DNA from: Halomonas campaniensis | GTDB taxonomy: Bacteria; Pseudomonadota; Gammaproteobacteria; Pseudomonadales; Halomonadaceae | Direction of reading: 5' to 3' | Assembly (NCBI RefSeq): GCF_014193375.1 | Contig: NZ_JACHZF010000003.1 | Location: 62,001-126,000 of the forward strand | Length of the DNA: 64,000 nucleotides | Shown here: positions 14,567 to 25,195 of the stretch, one piece after another | How positions within the stretch are numbered: position 1 is the stretch's first letter | Layout: each line of letters begins with the position of its first letter | Made by a program: the position numbers and the translations under genes | The notes under the pieces: generated by a model | What the model saw: the letters and a program-made list of their open reading frames with translations, nothing else | Databases searched by the model: none | What the model was told of the DNA's origin: nothing

Positions 14567-15388
14567 ATGTCCCACACGACGTTTCCCTCGATCGACCCCG
14601 CCGCCCACCTGGCGCGGGTGCGAGAGCGCAGTCCGCTGATCCACAACATCACCAACCTGGTGGCCATGAACACCATGGCCAACGTGCTGCTGGCCATCGG
14701 CGCCTCGCCGGCCATGGTCCATGCCCGGGAGGAGGCCGCGGAGTTCACCGCCATCGCCGACGCCCTGACGATCAATATCGGCACCGTCTCGCCCCACTGG
14801 GTGGAGGCCATGATCGAGGCCGCCGAGGCGGCCCGCCTGGTGGGCAAGCCCTGGGTGCTGGACCCGGTGGCGGTGGGGGCCACCGCCTACCGCCGCGAGA
14901 CCGGCGCGCACCTGCTGGAGCGCCTGCCCACGGTGATCCGCGGCAACGCCTCGGAGATCATCGCCCTGGAGGCCGGCGGCGCCGGCGGGCGCGGCGTCGA
15001 CAGCAGCGACCCGGCCGAGGCCGCCGAGCAGGCCGCCGTGCGCCTGGCCCGCCGCACCGGCGGCGTGGTGGCGGTGACCGGCGAGGTGGATCTCGTCACC
15101 GACGGCCGCCGCCTGGCCCGCGTGCACGGCGGCCATGCGCTGATGCCGAGGGTCACCACCCTGGGCTGCTCGCTCACCGGCGTGGTGGCCGCCTTCGTGG
15201 CCGGCGCCGAGGACACCTTCGCGGCCACCGTCGCCGCCCTGGCCTGCTACGCCGCGGCCGGCGGGATCGCCGGCGAGACGGCACGCGGGCCCGGCAGCTT
15301 CGCCGTGGCCTTCCTCGACGCCCTGCATGCCCTGGAGGGCGAGACTCTAGGGCCCCGCCTGCAACTGGAGATGACCGATGCGACTTGA
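14567..15388 (+). CDS. thiM: Hydroxyethylthiazole kinase
   Basis: 273-aa cytoplasmic kinase that phosphorylates 4-methyl-5-(2-hydroxyethyl)thiazole with ATP in thiamine salvage. Typical segments are LIHNITNLVAMNTMANV (25-41), GASPAM near 46, LDPVAVGAT near 97, RGNASEI near 125, and TTLGCSLTGVVAAFVAG near 197 with the catalytic Cys of the family. Length matches E. coli ThiM (262). It is directly under the TPP riboswitch and overlaps thiE by 11 bases. No thiD follows, so pyrimidine phosphorylation must be encoded elsewhere. Confidence 0.96.
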   Translation: MSHTTFPSIDPAAHLARVRERSPLIHNITNLVAMNTMANVLLAIGASPAMVHAREEAAEFTAIADALTINIGTVSPHWVEAMIEAAEAARLVGKPWVLDPVAVGATAYRRETGAHLLERLPTVIRGNASEIIALEAGGAGGRGVDSSDPAEAAEQAAVRLARRTGGVVAVTGEVDLVTDGRRLARVHGGHALMPRVTTLGCSLTGVVAAFVAGAEDTFAATVAALACYAAAGGIAGETARGPGSFAVAFLDALHALEGETLGPRLQLEMTDAT

Positions 15389-15995
15389 CCTCTCCCTCTA
15401 TCTCGTCACCGATCCGGGCCTGTGCGCCGGCCGCGGCCTGGTCGAGACCGTGGTGGCCGCGGTGCGCGGCGGGGTGACGGTGGTGCAGCTGCGCGACAAG
15501 CACGCCGCCGACGGGGAGATGATCGACCAGGCGCGGCGGCTGAAGGCCGCGCTGGCCGGCAGCAGCGTGCCGTTGATCATCAACGACCGCCTGGCGGTGG
15601 CCGTGGAGAGCGGCGCCGATGGCCTGCATATCGGCCAGGACGACGGCGAGGTCGCGGCCGCCCGCGCGGCGCTGGGCGAGCGGGCACTGCTGGGCCTGTC
15701 GGTGCAGACCCTGGAGCAGATGGCACGCCTGGATGCCGAACACCTCGACTACCTGGGGCTGGGGCCGGTGTTCGCCACGCCCAGCAAGCACGACCACGCC
15801 CAGCCGCTGGGCTTCGCGGGGCTGGCCCGCCTGGTGGCCGCCAGCCCCCTGCCCGGCGTGGCCATCGGCGGGCTCAAGGCGGAGCATGTCGCGGCCACCC
15901 GGGAGGCCGGGGCCCAGGGGCTGGCGGTGATCTCGGCGATCTGCGGCCGGCCCGACCCGGAGGCCGCGGCCCGGGCCTTCTTCGCCGGGCGCTGA
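15378..15995 (+). CDS. thiE: Thiamine-phosphate synthase
   Basis: 205-aa TIM-barrel enzyme joining HMP-pyrophosphate and thiazole phosphate. Motifs: LYLVTDPG at the N-terminus, VQLRDKH near 36 (substrate Lys and Arg), LIINDRLAVAV near 66, GLHIGQDD near 82, GPVFATPSKHD near 125, and GVAIGGL near 158. Length is normal for ThiE. The start codon lies within the end of thiM, so the pair is coupled and both are under TPP control. It ends 15 bases before the convergent EamA permease gene. Confidence 0.96.
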   Translation: MRLDLSLYLVTDPGLCAGRGLVETVVAAVRGGVTVVQLRDKHAADGEMIDQARRLKAALAGSSVPLIINDRLAVAVESGADGLHIGQDDGEVAAARAALGERALLGLSVQTLEQMARLDAEHLDYLGLGPVFATPSKHDHAQPLGFAGLARLVAASPLPGVAIGGLKAEHVAATREAGAQGLAVISAICGRPDPEAAARAFFAGR

Positions 15996-16010
15996 GCCGC
16001 GGGGGACCCC

Positions 16011-16886
16011 TCAGGAAGTGGGGCGACGCTTGAGGGTGGTGCGCCCCTCGCGGTAGGCGATGGCCAGGCCGCTGCCGATGATCAGCGCACTGCCCACGAA
16101 GACCCAGAGGTCCGGCATCTCGCCCCAGAACCACCAGCCCAGCAGCACCGCCCAGAGCATGGCGGTGTAGTCGAAGGGCGCGGCGATGGCCGCCGGGGCA
16201 TGGCGGAAGGCCAGGGTGATGAAGGCGGTGGCCCCCACCCCGAACAGCCCCGAGCCCAGGAAGGCCAGCCAGTGCCAGGGATGGGGCGTCTGCCACACCC
16301 AGGGCAGCGCCAGGGCGGTCAGCAGGAAGGGCACCAGGGTCATGTAGAAGACCATGGCCCAGAGGTGCTCGGTGGCCCCCCAGCGGCGCGCGGTGATCAT
16401 CATCAGCGCATAGAAGAGCGCCGCCCCGACCAGCGCCAGGGCGCCGGGATCGAAGGCCTCACCGCCCGGGCGCACCACGATCAGCACTCCGGCGAAGCCG
16501 ACCAGCGAGGCGGCCAGCACCGGCCCCTCGATCCGTTCGCCCAGCAGCGGCACCGAGAGCAGGGTGACGAACAGCGGCGCCACGAAGGCGATGGCGGTGG
16601 CCTCGGCCAGGGGCAGCAGGGTCAGGCCCAGCACGAAGCAGAACATGGTGCCGGTGTAGATCAGCCCGCGCAGCAGGTGCACCCCCGGGCGCCGGGTGCG
16701 CAGCTTGCGCAGCCCCCCGCCGAAGTGGGCCAGGGCGGCGATCAGCGGCAGCGAGACCAGGGTGCGGAAGAAGATGATCTGCAGCGGCGAGTGCACCTCG
16801 CCCAGCCACTTGGCGATGGCGTCGCCGATGGCCAGGCAGAGCACCCCCAGGCACATGAACCCGATACCCTTGAACGACCCCGACAT
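16011..16886 (-). CDS. EamA/DMT-superfamily permease
   Basis: 291-aa inner-membrane protein with ten predicted helices in two EamA repeats (about 5-135 and 150-280). Characteristic are the YTGTMFCFVLGLTLLPLAEATAI stretch, which corresponds to the family's end of repeat one, and FDYTAMLWAVLLGWWFWGEMP in repeat two. DMT members export amino acids, drugs or S-adenosylmethionine-like compounds; the substrate cannot be deduced. It ends close to thiE (convergent) and starts 115 bases downstream of the carboxypeptidase stop, from which a GC-rich hairpin separates it. A thiamine link is possible only by position, not operon structure. Confidence 0.88.
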   Translation of the reverse strand: MSGSFKGIGFMCLGVLCLAIGDAIAKWLGEVHSPLQIIFFRTLVSLPLIAALAHFGGGLRKLRTRRPGVHLLRGLIYTGTMFCFVLGLTLLPLAEATAIAFVAPLFVTLLSVPLLGERIEGPVLAASLVGFAGVLIVVRPGGEAFDPGALALVGAALFYALMMITARRWGATEHLWAMVFYMTLVPFLLTALALPWVWQTPHPWHWLAFLGSGLFGVGATAFITLAFRHAPAAIAAPFDYTAMLWAVLLGWWFWGEMPDLWVFVGSALIIGSGLAIAYREGRTTLKRRPTS

Positions 16887-16927
16887 GCCATGCCTCCCCT
16901 TCGCTTCGACGCGAGACCCAACAGCAC

Positions 16928-16958
16928 CACCCCGCCGGCCCGATGGGGCGGCGGGGTG
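16928..16958 (-). terminator. GC-rich hairpin between dac and the EamA gene
   Basis: CACCCCGCCG and CGGCGGGGTG form a perfect 10-base stem with an 11-base loop. No strong T-run follows on the minus strand, so termination efficiency is uncertain. Confidence 0.5.
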
Positions 16959-17001
16959 GGAATGAGGATCAGGCTAGAACGTTCGCAGACGAACGGCAAG
17001 G

Positions 17002-18354
17002 CTAGAAGTTGACCACCATGCAGTCCATGCCCTCGCGGGTCAGGCTGCGGCAGGCGCGGTAGGCCTGGTTCTCGTCGAGGTTGACCAGCCGGGCGCGGAA
17101 GATCTTCTGGGGGCCACCGGCCTCGTCCACGGCGATCCGGGCCCCGGTGAGCTCACTGGTGAGGCGGTCGGCGGCCCGGCTGGCCAGGCTGCGGGCGTTA
17201 TCGGGATCGCTGAAGGCGCCTACCTGAACCCCCCAGCCCCCGGTCGGCCCGGCCGGCTCGAGGCGATGCAGCGCCCGGTCGGGGGCGACGGCCGCCGGCT
17301 CGCTGCGGGCGATCAGGTCGCGGATCGGGTCGGCGGCCGAGCCCTGGGCGGTCTCAGGCAGCTCGGGCTGCGCCGAGGGCAGCGGCTCCGGCGCCGGCAG
17401 GCTGGCCAGCTGGAGCTCGGGCTGCCTTGCCGGGGCTGCCGGCATGGCCGCCGGAGCCGCCTCGATGCTCATGCGGTCGCCGGAGAAGTCCGCCTGGGCC
17501 ACCCAGTCGCCGCGCCCGTAGAGGGAGGCCCGCACGAAGCCACGGTCGAGCAGGTCCGACATGTGGGCATCCCGAGACGCCGCGGTGAAGCCGCCCATCA
17601 CCACCGAGACCAGGCGACGGCCGTCGCGCACCGCCGAAGTGGCCACGTTGAAACCCGAGGCGCGAATGAAGCCGGTCTTCATGCCATCGGCGCCCGGGTA
17701 GTTGTCCAGCAGGCGATTGTGGCCGGTGATGGTCTGGCCGTTCCAGGAGAAGCGGGTCTGGGAAAAGTAGGGGTAGTACTGGGGGAAGTCCTGCATCAGG
17801 CGGATCGACAGGGTCGCCATGTCCCGCGCCGTGGTGGTCTGGCCGGCATCGGGCAGGCCGTTGGGATTGCGGAAGGTGGTCCGGGGCATGCCCAGCTGCC
17901 GTGCCTTGTCGGTCATCATGCGGGCGAAGTTTGTCTCGCTGCCCCCCAGCGCCTCGGCCACCACCACCGCCACATCGTTGGCGGAGCGGATCACCAGCGC
18001 CTGGATGGCGGTCTCCACGGGAAGGGTGGAGCCGGCCTTCACGTAGAGCTTGGACGCCTGCCTGGAGGCCGCATAGGCGGAGACCGGCAGCCGCGAATCG
18101 AGCTGAAGGTTCCCCCTCTCCAGTTCCTCGAAGAGCATGTAGAGCGTCATCATCTTGGTCAGTGACGCCGGATAGCGGGTCTCGTCGGCATTGGCGGCGT
18201 GCAGCACCTCGCCGCTCTCGACATCGACCACGATGGCGGCATAGCGCGGATTGGCCTGGGCCGTGCTGGCCGCCATGAAGATGGCCAGGCAGGCCAGCAG
18301 CGCGATCGCGCCGATGCCATGGCGCCGGATTGTGGTTATGGTTGCGGTCACCAT
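17002..18354 (-). CDS. D-alanyl-D-alanine carboxypeptidase with C-terminal SPOR domain
   Basis: 450-aa secreted low-molecular-weight penicillin-binding protein of the S11 family that trims the terminal D-Ala of peptidoglycan. Signal peptide 1-34 (cleavage after AQA). Active-site motifs: Ser64-LT-Lys67, RSAND near 126, and MKTG near 225. After the catalytic domain comes a Pro/Ala-rich linker (about 300-370) and a SPOR domain (372-450, WGVQVGAFSD), which binds denuded septal glycan. It lacks the E. coli DacA C-terminal amphipathic anchor; SPOR replaces it. ATG 18354 has GAGGG 7 bases upstream, so the longer 18405 start is rejected. Probably acts at the division site. Confidence 0.93.
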   Translation of the reverse strand: MVTATITTIRRHGIGAIALLACLAIFMAASTAQANPRYAAIVVDVESGEVLHAANADETRYPASLTKMMTLYMLFEELERGNLQLDSRLPVSAYAASRQASKLYVKAGSTLPVETAIQALVIRSANDVAVVVAEALGGSETNFARMMTDKARQLGMPRTTFRNPNGLPDAGQTTTARDMATLSIRLMQDFPQYYPYFSQTRFSWNGQTITGHNRLLDNYPGADGMKTGFIRASGFNVATSAVRDGRRLVSVVMGGFTAASRDAHMSDLLDRGFVRASLYGRGDWVAQADFSGDRMSIEAAPAAMPAAPARQPELQLASLPAPEPLPSAQPELPETAQGSAADPIRDLIARSEPAAVAPDRALHRLEPAGPTGGWGVQVGAFSDPDNARSLASRAADRLTSELTGARIAVDEAGGPQKIFRARLVNLDENQAYRACRSLTREGMDCMVVNF

Positions 18355-18532
18355 CTGCGTTCCCTCTGCGTTCCCCTGCGTGCCGTACGGGCGGCACTGC
18401 CTCACTAGGCATTATGAACTGGATTTCCCTGCTGTACAGGACGCTAAAACAGGAAAAGGCGTGCTTTTGTACACTTTCACATTTCACCGGCCGCCGACAT
18501 GCCGGTCAACCGGCCTGGCATGAGCGCTCGGG

Positions 18533-19306
18533 CTAGCCCGCCGGGCCCATCAGGCGCGCCACCCCCAGCCAGGCCAGGCGCAGCGCCAGCAGGGTCAGCG
18601 CCCACTTGAACAGGGTGTCGAAGCGCTGCTCCGAGAGCCGGTGCAGCAGGCGCAGGCCCAGCCAGGTGCCGAGGAATCCCGCGGCGACCATGGCCAGCAT
18701 CAGCGCCAGCCAGTCGCGAAACACGAAGCCCGCCACCCCGAACACGAAGGCCTTGGTCAGGTGCTGGGCGCTCAGGCAGGCGGAGAAGGTGGCGACCTTG
18801 CCCAGCCGCCCCTCGGTACCCTGCTTGATGAAGGCCGCCACCATGGGCCCGCTGGCCCCCACCAGGCTGGAGAGCAGCGTGGTGAGCGCCCCGGCCAGCA
18901 GGGTGCCGGCCCGCCCCAGGGCCCGCTTCGGCAGCCCCGGCCCCCAGCAGGAGTAGAACACGAAGCCGGCGATGCACAGCTCCAGCACCCCGGGCGGCAG
19001 CCGCACCAGCAGCCAGGCCGCCACCAGGGCGCCCAGCACCACGCCGGGCAGGAAGGCCGCCAGCAGGGCCCGGTCGACGTGGCGCCAGGTGAGCACGACG
19101 CGCCCGGCGTTGGAGCCGAGCTGCACCATGCCATGCACCGGGATCAGCGCCGCTGCCGGCATCACCTGGGCCATGGCCATGATCATCAGCAGCCCGCCGC
19201 CCACGCCGATGGCCGCGGTCACGGCGGAGGTCAGCACCGAGACCAGCACCAGCACGCCGTTGACGCCCGCCGAGAGCGGCGAGAGCGCCTCCAGCAGCGC
19301 CATCAT
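18533..19306 (-). CDS. TSUP (TauE/SafE) family permease
   Basis: 257-aa membrane protein with about eight helices in two TauE/SafE repeats. Repeat one holds SAVTAAIGVGGGLLMI near 28 and repeat two LLSSLVGASGPMVAAFI near 140, the family's paired glycine-rich signatures. Members export or import organosulfur compounds such as sulfite, taurine or sulfoacetate. It lies 10 bases after the ABC ATPase gene and so is probably the last gene of the peptide-transport operon. Substrate unknown. Confidence 0.88.
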   Translation of the reverse strand: MMALLEALSPLSAGVNGVLVLVSVLTSAVTAAIGVGGGLLMIMAMAQVMPAAALIPVHGMVQLGSNAGRVVLTWRHVDRALLAAFLPGVVLGALVAAWLLVRLPPGVLELCIAGFVFYSCWGPGLPKRALGRAGTLLAGALTTLLSSLVGASGPMVAAFIKQGTEGRLGKVATFSACLSAQHLTKAFVFGVAGFVFRDWLALMLAMVAAGFLGTWLGLRLLHRLSEQRFDTLFKWALTLLALRLAWLGVARLMGPAG

Positions 19307-19316
19307 GTCGCCCGCC

Positions 19317-20368
<1,052 letters not shown>

Positions 20369-20372
<4 letters not shown>

Positions 20373-21460
20373 CGGGCCACCTCCTGGGAGTCACCCGCCG
20401 ATGCGCGGCGCGGCAGCGGGTTGTCGGGATCATGCAGCCAGCAGGCGGCCCGGCTGCCACCGGCCGGCAGCAGCTCGGGGCGCTCGGTGCGGCAGCGCTC
20501 GGCGGCGTGGGGGCAGCGCGGGTTGAAGGCGCAGCCCGGCGGGATCGCCGCCAGCCGCGGCATGGCCCCCTCGATCTGGTAGAGCCGCTCGCGGCGCTCG
20601 GCCAGGCCCGGGATGGAGGCCATCAGCCCCTCGGTGTAGGGGTGCCGGGGATGGCCGATCACCTCCTTCACCGGGCCGATCTCGATCAGCCGCCCGGCGT
20701 ACATCACGGCCACGCGGTCGGCGGTCTCGGCGATCACCCCCATGTCGTGGGTGACCAGCATCACCGCCGCGCCGCGCTCGGCACAGACCCGCTTGAGCAG
20801 GGCGAGGATCTGCGCCTGCACCGAGACGTCCAGCGCCGTGGTGGGCTCGTCGGCGATGATCAGCTCCGGCTCGGCGGCCAGCGCCAGGGCGATCACCACC
20901 CGCTGGCGCATCCCGCCTGAGAACTGGTGGGGGTAGCTGTCAAGGCGCGTCTCCGGGGCGGGGATGCCCACCTCGGTGAGCAGCTCCAGCGCCCGGCCGC
21001 GGGCCTGCTTCTCGCTCATCGGCAGGTGGGCGCGGAGGGTCTCCACCAGCTGGTCGCCGATGGAGAAGAGCGGGTTGAGGCTGGTCAGCGGGTCCTGGAA
21101 GATCATGCCGATATGGCGGCCACGCAGGGGCACGAAGTCCTCCTCGGCGAGATCGTCGATGCGCCGCCCCATCAGGCGGATCTCGCCGCCGGCGATATGG
21201 CCCGGGGGCTCCAGCAGCTGGATGACGGCGTTGCCGGTCATCGACTTGCCGGCGCCGGACTCCCCCACCACGCCGAGCACCTCGCCCGGGGCGATATCGA
21301 AGGAGACGTCGTCCAGGGCCACCAGGGTGGCATGGCGGGTGGGAAACTCCACCCTCAGGCGGCGCACGCTGAGCACGGGTTCCCGCTCGCCGTCGGGCTT
21401 GTGGCCCATGGCGGCATCGGCAACGCCTTTTCTATCGGAGCTTGGGGTTGAGGACATCAC
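20369..21460 (-). CDS. Oligopeptide/dipeptide ABC transporter ATPase, DppD/OppD type
   Basis: 363-aa partner ATPase. Walker A GESGAGKSM near 64 (Met in place of the usual Thr/Ser at the end, as commonly seen in DppD/OppD), signature SGGMRQR near 176, Walker B LIIADEPTTALD near 192, and a C-terminal CAFNPRCPHAAERC cluster. The reading frame begins with GTG 21460 followed at once by ATG 21457; GGGAG at 21470-21474 suits the GTG slightly better. It overlaps the end of the permease gene by 29 bases. Supplies ATP hydrolysis with the DppF-like subunit. Confidence 0.93.
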
Positions 21461-22397
21461 GCAACCAGTCTCCCAGCAGGTTGACGGAGAGCGCCAGCAG
21501 CAGCAGCGCCACCCCGGGGAAGAGCAGGATCCACCACTCTCCCGAGAACATGTAGTCCTGGCCGACCCGGATCAGGGTCCCCAGGCTCGGCTGGGTGGCC
21601 GGCATGCCGACCCCCAGGAACGACAGCGTGGCCTCGGCGATGATCGCCAGCGCCAGGCCAATGGTGCCGATCACCAGCACCGGGCGCATCACGTTGGGCA
21701 GGATGTGCTGGAAGAGGATGCGGTGGTCCGGCAGGCCGATCACCCGGGCCGCCTGCACGTACTCCTTGCCCTTCTCCACCATGGTCGCGCCGCGCACCGC
21801 CCGGGCGTACTGCACCCAGTCGGAGAGCCCGATGGCCACGATCAGCACGATGATTGCCACCTCGGCGTGCATCGAGCGCGGCAGGAAGCCGCGGATCACC
21901 CCGAAGATCAGCAGCGCCATCAGGATCGACGGGAAGGTGAGCTGGACATCGGCGATGCGCATGATCAGGGCATCCCGCCAGCCGCCGCGGAAGCCCGCCA
22001 TCAGGCCCAGGGCGGTGCCCAGCGCCAGGGCGAAGAGCACCGCGGCGAAGCCCACCAGCAGCGAGATGCGCGAGCCGTAGAGAATCGCCGAGAAGACGTC
22101 ACGGCCCTGGCTGTCGCTGCCCAGCAGGTAGAAGTTGCCGGTGAAGTCCGAGGTGGTCAGCGGCGGGCTGAAGGCGTCGATCAGCTCCAGCTCGATCGGG
22201 TCGAAGGGGTTCTGCGGCGCGATCCAGGGGGCGAACAGGGCCCCGGCGAACATCGTCAGGGTCACCAGGGTGGCCAGTATCACCACCGGCTGGCGCTTCC
22301 AGGAGTAGACGATGTCGCTGGCCAGGAAGGTCCGCAGGGCCCCCGGCGGCTTCGCGGCCACGGGCGAGGCGTCGGTTCGTTGCACGTCCTGGCTCAT
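21432..22397 (-). CDS. Peptide ABC transporter permease, DppC/OppC type
   Basis: 321-aa inner-membrane subunit with six helices. It has the OppC_N leader segment (about 38-60), LLGSDSQGRDVFSAILYGSR near 113, and the ATPase-coupling EAA loop containing VIGLPDHRILFQHILPNV near 225. ATG 22397 overlaps the DppB stop by 4 bases. Pairs with the DppB-like permease to form the translocation channel. Confidence 0.94.
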   Translation of the reverse strand: MSQDVQRTDASPVAAKPPGALRTFLASDIVYSWKRQPVVILATLVTLTMFAGALFAPWIAPQNPFDPIELELIDAFSPPLTTSDFTGNFYLLGSDSQGRDVFSAILYGSRISLLVGFAAVLFALALGTALGLMAGFRGGWRDALIMRIADVQLTFPSILMALLIFGVIRGFLPRSMHAEVAIIVLIVAIGLSDWVQYARAVRGATMVEKGKEYVQAARVIGLPDHRILFQHILPNVMRPVLVIGTIGLALAIIAEATLSFLGVGMPATQPSLGTLIRVGQDYMFSGEWWILLFPGVALLLLALSVNLLGDWLRDVLNPKLR

Positions 22398-23371
22398 TTG
22401 GCACCTCCCTGCACGCGCAGGCGCGGGTCGACGGCGTAGTAGAGCAGGTCCACCACCAGGTTGATGACCACGAACACCAGGGCAATCATCATCAGGTAGG
22501 CCGCCATCACCGGGACGTCGACGAAGCGCACCGCGGTGATGAACAGCGCCCCGACGCCGGGCCACTGGAACACCGTCTCGGTGATGATGGCGAAGGCGAT
22601 GATGGTGCCGAGCTGCAGGCCGATGATGGTGATCACCGGGATCAGGGTGTTCTTCAGCGCGTGGCGCAGGTTGACCACCCGCTTCGACAGCCCGCGGGCC
22701 CGGGCGAACTTGATGTAGTCGGTGCGCAGCACCTCGAGCATCTCGGCGCGCACCAGGCGCATGATCAGCGTCAGCTGGAAGAGCCCCAGGGTGATCGCCG
22801 GCAGGATCAGCGAGCGCAGCCCGCTGGCGGTGAGCAGGCCGGTATTCCACCAGCCCAGGTCGACCACCTGGCCGCGGCCGAAGGCCGGCAGCCAGCCGAG
22901 CTCCACGGCGAAGAGGTAGATCAGCAGGATGCCGATCAGGAAGGTGGGCAACGACACCCCGATCAGCGAGGCGGTCATGATGAACTTCGACAGCCAGCTG
23001 CCGCGCTGGATGGCGGTGTAGATGCCAAGCACGATGCCCATGACCACGGCGAAGATCGCCGAGATGATGGCGAGCTCGAGGGTCGCCGGCAGGCGCTCGA
23101 GGATCAGGTCACTGACCGAGCGCGCCGAACGGTAGGAGATGCCGAACTCGAACTGGGCGGCATTGACGATGAACTGCCAGAACTGCACCACCACCGGCTG
23201 GTCGAGCCCGAGCTGGGCGCGCAGCGCGGCGCGGTCGGCCTCGGTGGCCTCCTGGCCGAGCATGTTGAGCACCGGGTCGCCCACATAGTGGAACAGCGAG
23301 AAGGAGATGAGCGCGACCACGAACATCACGAAGATGGCCTGCAGCACGCGCTGGATCAGGAATGCGAGCAT
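22394..23371 (-). CDS. Peptide ABC transporter permease, DppB/OppB type
   Basis: 325-aa inner-membrane subunit with six helices. Typical features are the N-terminal LIQRVLQAIFVMFVVALISF helix, GDPVLNMLG, and the EAA loop ARARGLSKRVVNLRHALKNT near 235. Follows the solute-binding protein gene after a 68-base gap that contains a very stable hairpin. Confidence 0.94.
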   Translation of the reverse strand: MLAFLIQRVLQAIFVMFVVALISFSLFHYVGDPVLNMLGQEATEADRAALRAQLGLDQPVVVQFWQFIVNAAQFEFGISYRSARSVSDLILERLPATLELAIISAIFAVVMGIVLGIYTAIQRGSWLSKFIMTASLIGVSLPTFLIGILLIYLFAVELGWLPAFGRGQVVDLGWWNTGLLTASGLRSLILPAITLGLFQLTLIMRLVRAEMLEVLRTDYIKFARARGLSKRVVNLRHALKNTLIPVITIIGLQLGTIIAFAIITETVFQWPGVGALFITAVRFVDVPVMAAYLMMIALVFVVINLVVDLLYYAVDPRLRVQGGAK

Positions 23372-23391
23372 GGGATTACCACAGCGTTGCG

Positions 23392-23420
23392 CCCCCCGGC
23401 CGCTTGTGGCGGCCGGGGGG
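23392..23420 (-). terminator. Intercistronic hairpin between binding-protein and permease genes
   Basis: Perfect 12-base stem CCCCCCGGCCGC / GCGGCCGGGGGG with a TTGTG loop. It lies just after the stop of the solute-binding protein on the minus strand without a T-run. In ABC operons such hairpins usually stabilise the binding-protein mRNA or attenuate the permease genes. Confidence 0.6.
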
Positions 23421-23439
23421 CTTGGGCGTTACCAACGAA

Positions 23440-25020
23440 TCAGTCGTTGAACTTCAGGTACTTGAAGTGCGGGGTGTTCTCGCTCTGCACCTTGAAGTCG
23501 ATATCGTCGCGCATCGACCAGGTGAGCATCTGGTGGTGGATCGGGATGTAGACGATCTCGTCGTGCACGATCTGCCACGCCTCCTCGATCATGGCGTTGC
23601 GCGCCTCGATGTCGGTCTCCTGGCCCATGGCCACGGTCAGCTCGTCGACCCGCTCGTCGGAGTAGCCGGTGAAGTTCCAGCTGCCGCGGTCGCCGGCCTT
23701 GGTGTGGTAGAGGTAGTTGAAGACGTACTCGGAGTCCATGGTCGGCACGCCCCAGCCGAGCATGTAGAAGTCGTACTCCTCCCGGGCCAGCTCGGCGAAG
23801 TGCAGCGAGCGGGTCTGGGCCACCAGGTCCACGGTGATGCCGATGCGCGCCAGCATGCTGACCACCGCCTGGCAGATCTGCTCGTCGTTGACGTAGCGGT
23901 CGTTGGGGCACTGCAGGGTGACGCGGAAGCCGTCACCGTAGCCGGCCTCCGCCATCAGCTCCTGGGCGCGGCCGATGTCGGCCGGCAGCACCGCGTCGAG
24001 TTCCTCGGAGTAGCCGTTGACGAAGGGCGGCGCGATCATCCCGGCGGGCTGGGAGTTGCCGCGCATCACCGCCACCTGGATGGTGCTCTGATCCACGGCG
24101 AGGTCGATGGCCTCGCGCACGCGGCGGTCGGCGAAGGGGTTGTCGTCGGTGTCGGCGGTACGCAGCTCGGCGGACCCCAGGTCCATGCCCAGGAAGATAG
24201 TGCGGTTCTCGGCGCCCTGCTCGTTCTTGAGGCCCGGCGCGTTGCCCAGGCGCTCGATGTCCTGCACCGGGGTCTCCTGGAGCAGGTCAACCTCGCCGGA
24301 GAGCAGCGCCGCCACCCGGGTGGCCGCCGACTCGATGGGGGTGAAGATCAGCTCGGAGATCTCCATGGGGTAGTGGTCGATGCCCCAGTAGTCGTCGTTG
24401 CGCTCGAGCACGGTACGCACGTCGGGCTCGCGGCTCACCACCCGGAAGGGACCGGTGCCGTTGGCGTTGCGCACCGCGTAGGTCTCCTCGCCGGCGGCAT
24501 AGTTCTGCGGCTCCTCGACGCCGTGCTCCTCGGCCCAGGCCCGGCTCATGATGAACAGGTTGGTGAAGTTGTTGGGCAGCAGCGGGTTGGGGTCGTGGGT
24601 CTCCACGTGCACCGTGGTGTCGTCCGCGGCGCGCACCTCCTTGATGGAGGTGAGCAGGCCGCGCATGTCGGCATTCTCGTGGCGCGCCCGGTTGAGCGAG
24701 AAGACCACGTCATCGGCGGTCAGCGCCTGGCCCTCATGGAAGGTCACCCCCTCGCGGATCTTGAACACCCAGACGTGGGGGTCATCCTCGTGGACGTACC
24801 ACTCGGTGGCCAGCCCCGGCTGGTACTCCACGTCCATGTCCTGGTAGACCAGGGTATCGAAGATCTGGTGGTTCAGCGCGTGGGTCGGCCCCTCGTTCTG
24901 GGAGTGGGGATCCAGGGTCAGGCCGTCGGCGGAGCGGGTCCAGCGCAGGGTCTCGGCGTGGGCGGCGGAGGCGACCATGGCGGCGGCCACGGCACCGGCA
25001 AGCAGTGTCTTCCTGAGCAT
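23440..25020 (-). CDS. Family 5 extracellular solute-binding protein (dipeptide/oligopeptide)
   Basis: 526-aa periplasmic receptor of the ABC transporter. Signal peptide 1-22 (cleavage after AHA). The SBP_bac_5 fold shows LDPHSQNEGPTHALNHQIFDTL near 36, VWVFKIREGVTFHEG near 84 and NGTGPFRV near 192. It is the first gene of the operon SBP-dppB-dppC-dppD-dppF-TSUP. The ligand (dipeptide, oligopeptide, glutathione or another small molecule) cannot be assigned. Confidence 0.94.
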   Translation of the reverse strand: MLRKTLLAGAVAAAMVASAAHAETLRWTRSADGLTLDPHSQNEGPTHALNHQIFDTLVYQDMDVEYQPGLATEWYVHEDDPHVWVFKIREGVTFHEGQALTADDVVFSLNRARHENADMRGLLTSIKEVRAADDTTVHVETHDPNPLLPNNFTNLFIMSRAWAEEHGVEEPQNYAAGEETYAVRNANGTGPFRVVSREPDVRTVLERNDDYWGIDHYPMEISELIFTPIESAATRVAALLSGEVDLLQETPVQDIERLGNAPGLKNEQGAENRTIFLGMDLGSAELRTADTDDNPFADRRVREAIDLAVDQSTIQVAVMRGNSQPAGMIAPPFVNGYSEELDAVLPADIGRAQELMAEAGYGDGFRVTLQCPNDRYVNDEQICQAVVSMLARIGITVDLVAQTRSLHFAELAREEYDFYMLGWGVPTMDSEYVFNYLYHTKAGDRGSWNFTGYSDERVDELTVAMGQETDIEARNAMIEEAWQIVHDEIVYIPIHHQMLTWSMRDDIDFKVQSENTPHFKYLKFND

Positions 25021-25195
25021 CTTGTTGTTCCTCGTTCAAGCGTTTGATGGGCGCAGGCCCTGAGAGCGTTTCTCCCATAACGTAGACGAGAATGCCAGCG
25101 CCTCCCCGTGGAAGGTTTCAGCGCTGTTTCGACTATGTGGTCAGGCAGGGGCCATCGGCAGGCCGGCCGTCGGCTTACTCCGCTGGCCTGGCCCG

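Noticed and set aside
18498..18522. Inverted repeat CATGCCGG...GGCATG between dac and the TSUP gene
   Set aside because: Interrupted stem with a bulge and no T-run; may be part of a terminator for the TSUP gene but cannot be supported.
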